The notes beneath the pieces were generated by a model, which was not told the DNA's origin, ran no database searches, and saw only the letters and a program-made list of their open reading frames with translations. A DNA stretch of 9,187 bases, from assembly GCA_051960855.1 (NCBI GenBank), contig JBQCDV010000030.1, positions 1-9,187 of the forward strand. The letters run 5' to 3'. The translations under genes and the position numbers were made by a program. The DNA is from JBQCDV01 sp051960855 (GTDB lineage: Bacteria > Actinomycetota > Actinomycetes > JAJZTN01). Positions 5,537 to 9,187 of the stretch are shown piece by piece (position 1 is the stretch's first letter; each line of letters begins with the position of its first letter).

Positions 5537-5917
5537 CTACAGCGCGCGGCGCAGCTCGACGAGCACCTCGAGGGCGTCGTTCAGGAGGGTCTCCTCCGGG
5601 GCGGCGCCCTCGGTCGCTGTCTGGTCGATCGCTGTCTGGTCGGGCGCCGCCTGGTCGACCGCTGCCTGGTCGGCCGCTGTCAGCAGGTCGGTCGTGACGA
5701 CGGCGAGCTGGTCGGCCAGCGCGAAGGGCGACAGCTCGGGCAGCGGCCTGCGGGGCGCACCTTCCGCCTCGGCGTCGAGGTCGGCGATGCGCTGGGCGGC
5801 CTGCCGGGCGAGCTCGGCGCGGGTCGGCGCGCCGGACTGGAGCTGTGTGAGGGTGAGGCCGGCGATGCGGTCCCGGACGCGCCGCAGCTCCCGCTCCAGG
5901 TCCTCGCGCACGCTCAC
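5537..5917 (-). CDS. hypothetical protein with helical N-terminus and DQxAx repeats
   Basis: 126 residues from GTG 5917-5915; a GTG two codons later is an alternative, and the frame extends further upstream only into non-coding-like sequence (PTPNPGTRPQ). I do not recognise a family. Residues about 1-45 (SVREDLERELRRVRDRIAGL and on) are charged and strongly helical, possibly coiled coil. The middle (LPELSPFALADQLAVVTTDL) is amphipathic. Then come four degenerate pentapeptides (ADQAA, VDQAA, PDQTA, IDQTA) and a C-terminal helix 'LNDALEVLVELRRAL'. No signal peptide or membrane segment, so probably cytoplasmic. The overall pattern resembles a small helical-bundle or scaffolding protein, which is inference. 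TAGCCT lies 7 nt before the GTG, consistent with a leaderless promoter. It converges on the thiolase and diverges from the DUF4287 gene. Confidence 0.75.
   Translation of the reverse strand: MSVREDLERELRRVRDRIAGLTLTQLQSGAPTRAELARQAAQRIADLDAEAEGAPRRPLPELSPFALADQLAVVTTDLLTAADQAAVDQAAPDQTAIDQTATEGAAPEETLLNDALEVLVELRRAL
5615..5674. repeat. 15-bp minisatellite, four copies, in frame
   Basis: Four imperfect 15-bp units (type cgctgtctggtcgat) run back to back inside the minus-strand hypothetical gene. Because 15 is a multiple of three, copy-number change adds or removes DQxAx pentapeptides without shifting the frame. Units differ at only a few, mostly wobble, positions. Confidence 0.8.
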
Positions 5918-5930
5918 GGTGGCGAGGCTA
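5918..5930 (-). promoter_or_regulatory. candidate leaderless -10 for the 126-residue hypothetical gene
   Basis: Minus-strand TAGCCT (5930-5925) fits TANNNT and lies 7 nt before GTG 5917; no Shine-Dalgarno is present at the start. No clear -35. Confidence 0.35.
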
Positions 5931-6050
5931 GCGGCGCTGCCAGACGAGCCCAGATGCGGCTTCTGGGGTCTTGTGCCGGGGTTGGGGGTGGGGCAGGCTC
6001 GTGTCACGGGCCGGCCGTAGCTGACCCGGAGACGTCATCGTCGAGACTCC

Positions 6051-6055
6051 GGAGG
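6051..6055 (+). promoter_or_regulatory. Shine-Dalgarno of the DUF4287 gene
   Basis: GGAGG, 5 nt before ATG 6061, at ideal spacing. Confidence 0.75.
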
Positions 6056-6060
6056 CGCAC

Positions 6061-6291
6061 ATGTCCCTGCACCACTCAGAGGAAACGCATCAGCAGCTGG
6101 TCCAGCGGGTCGAGGCCACCACTGGCCGACCGCTCCCTCAGTGGTTCAGGGCAATCGACGAAGGCCCCAGCCTTCTCCGCTTCGAGGAACGCGTGAACTG
6201 GCTCCGCGACGAGCACGGTCTGTCACACGGCTACGCGACGGCCATCGTCCACGAGCACGACCGGGCTCGCGCCACGCGCCGTCAGGGGTAG
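6061..6291 (+). CDS. DUF4287-domain small protein
   Basis: 76 residues, ATG with GGAGG 5 nt upstream. The whole protein is one DUF4287-type domain: an N-terminal helix (SLHHSEETHQQLVQRVEATT), a 'GRPLPQWFRAIDEGPS' segment, 'RFEERVNWLRDEHGLSHGYA', and the C-terminal 'TAIVHEHDRARATRR'. The conserved W-F, R-F-E-E, W-L and 'HGYATAIVHE' positions are all there. The family is small, cytoplasmic and of unknown biochemical function; some members are fused to or found next to other small domains. Here it stands alone with its own terminator, divergent from the hypothetical gene at 5537-5917. No function should be assigned. Confidence 0.88.
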   Translation: MSLHHSEETHQQLVQRVEATTGRPLPQWFRAIDEGPSLLRFEERVNWLRDEHGLSHGYATAIVHEHDRARATRRQG

Positions 6292-6330
6292 TTCCAGCGG
6301 TAAGGCACCTGCATCATCCGCTCCTAGGCC

Positions 6331-6369
6331 ATCAGGGGTGGCGCCGTCACTGACGGTGCCACCCCTGAT
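6331..6369 (+). terminator. strong intrinsic terminator after the DUF4287 gene
   Basis: A 19-nt inverted repeat (6331-6349 with 6351-6369) with a single G-U wobble and a tight apical loop, followed by T-TGTTG. It is the longest near-perfect hairpin in the window and lies 40 bp after the DUF4287 stop. It also insulates the leader of the next gene from read-through. Confidence 0.85.
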
Positions 6370-6649
6370 TTGTTGCTGGATGCCAGAAGCCTGGCGCAAT
6401 TGTGTTGATAACGGGACATCAACGCCTTTTCTGGGGCAGTCCTCGTCACTGTTGGTAATCGCGTCGCACGCAGTGTCAGTTGTGTCCCCTGTGGCGGCAA
6501 TCGGGCTTGACGGGGTGATCACAAGCGGCCAACCTCAACCCTTGAGATCACTCTGCGTGCATGCCGGCCGGGCTTCGGGGCGACCGGGACTACGGGGAGT
6601 GACGCGGACCCGGACGGACCGGCCGCAGCTTCTTGAGGGAAGGTTCTAG
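6370..6649 (+). promoter_or_regulatory. gene-free upstream and leader region of the surface protein
   Basis: The 358 bp from 6292 to 6649 hold no convincing gene, and the part after the terminator (about 6361-6500) is less GC-rich than its surroundings. It contains a 6-bp inverted repeat gttgat-N8-atcaac (6404-6423), operator-like. A candidate promoter has TTGACG (6507-6512) and CAACCT (6530-6535) with 17 bp between; the -10 deviates from TANNNT at its first base. If that promoter is used, the 5' leader is about 110 nt and can fold: cggccgg (6565-6571) pairs with ccggccg (6619-6625), and inside it ccggg (6584-6588) pairs with cccgg (6609-6613). I match it to no riboswitch class. Confidence 0.45.
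6635..6643 (+). promoter_or_regulatory. Shine-Dalgarno of the surface protein gene
   Basis: Purine-rich gagggaagg, 6 nt before ATG 6650, just outside the folded leader element that ends at 6625. Confidence 0.7.
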
Positions 6650-8239
6650 ATGATTAGCGAACGCCTGCGGCGGCACCTCGCGAGGCTCGCGGCGGTGGTC
6701 ACCGTCCTGGGAAGTCTGATGTTCTGGGGCGCCGGCGCCGCATCTGCAACGGCCGTTGTCACCTCCACGACCATCACCGACAGCACGCCCTGGACCGGAA
6801 ACGGATCCCCTATCGCGCAGCAATGCCGAACGGGGCAGGCGTACTGGCATTTCATCCTCAGCAAAGGCGGTCCCGGCACTTACGCGGTAAGCAAGACATC
6901 CCTGTCCGTTGTAGTCAATGGCACCACCTTTAACGTTTCTGGTTACCGCCCCGGTGACGGCACGGGATCAATACACTTCAAAGTCTACTTCAACGCCACT
7001 GCAGCCGGCTCACAGATGATCGAACCAGGGACAGTGGCCAACTGGACATACAATAAGAAAAATCAAAGTGATGACGGACCCAAGCCCATCCTCACCATCT
7101 CAGACGGAACTTGTGTCGGGGGCGCGCAATACGCCCCGCTGGGCATCAGCTACGTCAGCGACTGCGACACCACGCAGGCGACCTGGACCGTCAGCAACAC
7201 CAACGACGCCGCCTTCGACGTCAGCGACGGCACCAACAGCTGGCACGTTCCCGCGGCAACCGACGCCACCCACCCGGGCACCGTCAACATCTCCTACGCC
7301 ACCGCACTCGCCCCCAGCACCCTGCGCCTCACCTACACACTCAACGCGGCCACCGCGCACCTCGAACTAGCCAAGGGCGCCGATGCCGAATCCTGCCCGA
7401 TCACATACGCAACCCCCAACGTGGCAGCATCCGCGAGTTGCGTTAACCCGCACTGGACCATCACCAATCCAAGCGGGACGCTGTCAGCCAAGGTCGAGTA
7501 CGGCATCGGAAACGCCGAGTCGTTCACCTCTGTCAACATCGCTGCCGGAAACTCCGTGACAGTCAACGGAACACCCTCCGGCGGGGTCCTTCACGTGGCC
7601 TACTACGCGTCCAGCACAGACGAGGAAGCGACGAAGCTCGACGACGTTGTACTTGCGAGTGCAACACCCTGCGGCAACGGCGGTAGCGACAAGACTGCGG
7701 GGTTCTCGGCTGAGGGCGCGAACAATTGCCAGAACGTTGACGGCGCCTGGACCGTTACCAACACGGGCAACACCGAGGGCAGGTTCGAGTACTCCTACGA
7801 CGGCGTCACCTTCATCCCCGGTACGTCGGTAATGGCAGGCGGGACAACCTCGGTGCCGGGCGAGAGAGGGAAGCCGTTCTACGTTCGCGTCGCGGGAGCG
7901 GCAAGCACCGTCGTCGGTCCCTACCAGCTCAGCACGCCCGACTGCGAGGTGACCGGCGGCGGTGGGCAGGGCGGCGAGACCGCTCCCCCGCCCACTCAGA
8001 AGCCCACCAAGCAGCCGACCAAGCAGCCCACCAAGTCCGTGACGCCGGGCGTGATCACCGGTGGCGGCGGTGCCAACAACGGCGGTGGCTACACGGCTGG
8101 CGGTGGCGGTCTGGCTCACACAGGCGCCAGCAACGTCTGGCAGACGGTGGGCGGCTCCATGGCACTGATCGGCTTCGGCGCCCTGCTGCTCTTCGGCTCG
8201 CGTCGCAGCCCGGTGGTCGCCCGTCCCCGGCACCACTGA
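6650..8239 (+). CDS. sortase-anchored surface protein with four Ig-like modules
   Basis: 529 residues. Arg-rich N-terminus, hydrophobic core (about 12-28) and 'ASA' near residue 33 give a Sec signal peptide. Eight cysteines fall in four pairs, 59/155, 172/249, 264/341 and 360/432, each first Cys followed 5-7 residues later by Trp in a W-x-h-x-N/S-type strand (YWHFILS, TWTVSNT, HWTITNP, AWTVTNT). This indicates four tandem beta-sandwich modules with one disulfide each; modules 3 and 4 are clearly related (VEYGIGNAESFTSVNIAAG against FEYSYDGVTFIPGTSVMAGG). A PTK/QPTK wall-spanning linker (446-465) and a Gly-rich stretch (471-487) follow. Then LAHTG (488-492), a hydrophobic helix (about 497-516) and 'SRR' form a cell-wall sorting signal; LAXTG is the class E sortase motif of high-GC actinobacteria. 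Probably an adhesin or surface structural protein; ligand unknown. Codons around residues 133-142 (AAT AAG AAA AAT CAA AGT GAT) are unusually AT-rich. Confidence 0.88.
   Translation: MISERLRRHLARLAAVVTVLGSLMFWGAGAASATAVVTSTTITDSTPWTGNGSPIAQQCRTGQAYWHFILSKGGPGTYAVSKTSLSVVVNGTTFNVSGYRPGDGTGSIHFKVYFNATAAGSQMIEPGTVANWTYNKKNQSDDGPKPILTISDGTCVGGAQYAPLGISYVSDCDTTQATWTVSNTNDAAFDVSDGTNSWHVPAATDATHPGTVNISYATALAPSTLRLTYTLNAATAHLELAKGADAESCPITYATPNVAASASCVNPHWTITNPSGTLSAKVEYGIGNAESFTSVNIAAGNSVTVNGTPSGGVLHVAYYASSTDEEATKLDDVVLASATPCGNGGSDKTAGFSAEGANNCQNVDGAWTVTNTGNTEGRFEYSYDGVTFIPGTSVMAGGTTSVPGERGKPFYVRVAGAASTVVGPYQLSTPDCEVTGGGGQGGETAPPPTQKPTKQPTKQPTKSVTPGVITGGGGANNGGGYTAGGGGLAHTGASNVWQTVGGSMALIGFGALLLFGSRRSPVVARPRHH
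8024..8036 (+). other. wall-spanner linker repeat (PTKQ units)
   Basis: Within the surface protein gene, near-identical 12-bp units (cccaccaagcag, then ccgaccaagcag, then cccaccaagtcc; whole run about 8002-8037) encode KPTKQPTKQPTK. It is a short repetitive cell-wall-spanning linker whose length could vary by unit gain or loss. Coordinates given mark the last unit. Confidence 0.5.
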
Positions 8240-8282
8240 GCTCAACGGAGCACGGCCTAGCCGTTAGCTCCTAGCCGCACCA

Positions 8283-8325
8283 CCGAGGGCGGCGTTCGCA
8301 GATCCAGAGCGAACGCCGCCCTCGG
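8283..8325 (+). terminator. intrinsic terminator after the surface protein gene
   Basis: Perfect 17-bp stem (8283-8299 with 8309-8325) and a 9-nt loop, followed by CGTTTGT. It lies 43 bp beyond the stop codon. The rest of the 158-bp gap before the next gene shows no clear promoter. Confidence 0.85.
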
Positions 8326-8397
8326 CGTTTGTCCGGGCCGCCGCCGCCGCGAGAGCCTGCGGGTTCGCACGGCGAGCAACCGGGGCAGACGTCGTTC

Positions 8398-9187
8398 ATG
8401 ACGCAAATCGGGTACACGATGATGTGCGAGCAGTCCGACCCGCGGACTCTTGTGCGCGACGTGGTGACGGCAGAGTCGGTCGGCTTCGACTTCTCGGTCA
8501 TCAGCGACCACTACTTCCCATGGCTCGACTCACAGGGGCATGCGCCCTACGCCTGGTCAGTGCTCGGCGCGGCCGCGCAGGCGACGTCACGGATCCCGCT
8601 GATGACCTACGTGACCTGCCCGATCAAGCGCTACCACCCGGCGGTCGTGGCGCAGAAGGCTGCGACCGTCGCTCTGCTGTCCGAGGGGCGCTTCACCCTG
8701 GGGCTTGGGGCCGGCGAAGTCCTCAACGAGCATGTCGTCGGCGGCGGCAGGTGGCCGGTCAACACCCGACACGAGCGGCTGGTCGAGGCGATCGAGATCA
8801 TCCAGCAGCTGCTCAGCGGCGACTACGTCACCTACAAGGGCAAGCACTACGACGTCGACTCGGCGAAGGTATGGGACGTGCCCGAGGAGGCGCTCAAGCT
8901 CGGCGTGGCGGTGTCGGGCAAGAAGTCCTGCGAGATCGCGGGCAGGTACGCCGACGTGATGATCGCCGTCGAGCCCAAGAAGGAGCTCGGGGAGCACTTC
9001 GACGCCGCCGGCGGCAACGGCAAGCCGCGGGTGGGCCAGGTGCCGATCTGCTACGACCCTGACCCGGAGAAGGCGAAGGCGCGGGCGCACGAGCAGTTCC
9101 GCTGGTTCGCCGGCGGATGGAAGGTCAACAGCGAGCTACCCGGAACGGCGGCGTTCGCTGCCGCCACGCAGTTCGTCACGCCCGACG
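8398..9187 (+). CDS. F420-dependent LLM-class oxidoreductase (3' end outside window)
   Basis: ATG at 8398; the frame is open to the window end (263 codons), so the C-terminus is missing; full-length relatives are about 320 residues. Luciferase-like TIM-barrel flavin/F420 enzymes of the FGD-like (TIGR03557-type) group transfer hydride between a substrate and coenzyme F420. Visible motifs: 'MTQIGYTMMCEQ' first strand, 'VISDHYFPW' with H38 and W42, 'HAPYAWSVLGAAAQAT', 'PIKRYHPAVVAQKAATVALL', and 'GRFTLGLGAGEVLNEHVVG' with E107. H38, W42 and E107 have the same mutual spacing as the catalytic His40, Trp44 and Glu109 of F420-dependent glucose-6-phosphate dehydrogenase. The substrate is not predictable: relatives without sugar-phosphate specificity are common. 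The Shine-Dalgarno is weak (ggggcag). Confidence 0.9.
   Translation, partial: MTQIGYTMMCEQSDPRTLVRDVVTAESVGFDFSVISDHYFPWLDSQGHAPYAWSVLGAAAQATSRIPLMTYVTCPIKRYHPAVVAQKAATVALLSEGRFTLGLGAGEVLNEHVVGGGRWPVNTRHERLVEAIEIIQQLLSGDYVTYKGKHYDVDSAKVWDVPEEALKLGVAVSGKKSCEIAGRYADVMIAVEPKKELGEHFDAAGGNGKPRVGQVPICYDPDPEKAKARAHEQFRWFAGGWKVNSELPGTAAFAAATQFVTPD

Noticed and set aside
5481..5674. CRISPR-like repeats
   Set aside because: The 7-bp and 15-bp units are back to back without spacers; they are simple tandem repeats.
6338..6649. Plus-strand ORF of 103 codons before the surface protein
   Set aside because: It starts inside the terminator hairpin, has no Shine-Dalgarno and no family resemblance; the region looks like leader DNA.
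6551..6649. Possible c-di-AMP (ydaO-type) riboswitch before a cell-wall protein
   Set aside because: Context would fit, but the conserved core segments of that class are not visible and the element is too short.
7484..8245. Minus-strand open frame of 253 codons opposite the surface protein
   Set aside because: No recognisable motif, arginine- and histidine-rich, and the plus strand encodes a coherent signal peptide, Ig modules and sorting signal.
1..9187. tRNA, rRNA, insertion sequence or phage attachment site
   Set aside because: No cloverleaf, no transposase motif and no terminal inverted repeats with target duplications were seen.

Overview
The window comes from a high-GC Gram-positive bacterium, most likely an F420-producing member of the Actinomycetota (Mycobacteriales/Propionibacteriales type). 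The grounds are very high GC with GC-ending codons, frequent GTG starts, an F420-dependent LLM-class oxidoreductase, an LAXTG-type (sortase E) surface protein, and a cbs / SGNH-hydrolase / thiolase block that resembles M. tuberculosis Rv1074c-Rv1077. No genus can be assigned from the sequence alone.

Layout. 1-179 is the 3' end of an unrecognised plus-strand gene. 215-840 (minus strand) is a small graveyard: the 3' tail of a PIN-domain toxin, a complete Phd/YefM-type antitoxin ORF, then the first ~20 codons of a VapC toxin broken into the 3' tail of a SnoaL-like ester cyclase gene. 922-2997 (minus strand) is well ordered: an intact vapB-vapC pair with a GTGA overlap and a palindromic operator, followed 9 bp later by cbs (cystathionine beta-synthase) and a strong hairpin terminator. 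3061-5450 (plus strand, divergent from the toxin-antitoxin operon) encodes a membrane-anchored SGNH hydrolase and a thiolase. 5537-5917 (minus) is a hypothetical protein carrying an in-frame 15-bp minisatellite. 6061-6291 (plus) is a small DUF4287 protein with a 19-bp-stem terminator. 6292-6649 is a gene-free, less GC-rich leader. 6650-8239 is a secreted protein with four disulfide-type Ig-like modules and an LAHTG sorting signal, ending in a 17-bp perfect-stem terminator. 8398-9187 is a 3'-truncated F420-dependent oxidoreductase of the FGD-like group.

How the parts relate. cbs, the SGNH hydrolase and the thiolase look like core chromosomal genes in an ancestral neighbourhood. The vapBC operon sits between cbs and the hydrolase, where M. 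tuberculosis has lipU. Together with the decayed toxin-antitoxin pieces and the chimeric scar downstream of cbs, this marks both flanks of cbs as accessory insertion sites. The surface protein, with its own leader and terminator, is an independent accessory unit. I see no clearly new multi-gene system. The points most worth a second look are the four-module sortase substrate with its structured leader, the toxin-antitoxin remnants with the chimeric junction, and several candidate leaderless promoters on the minus strand.
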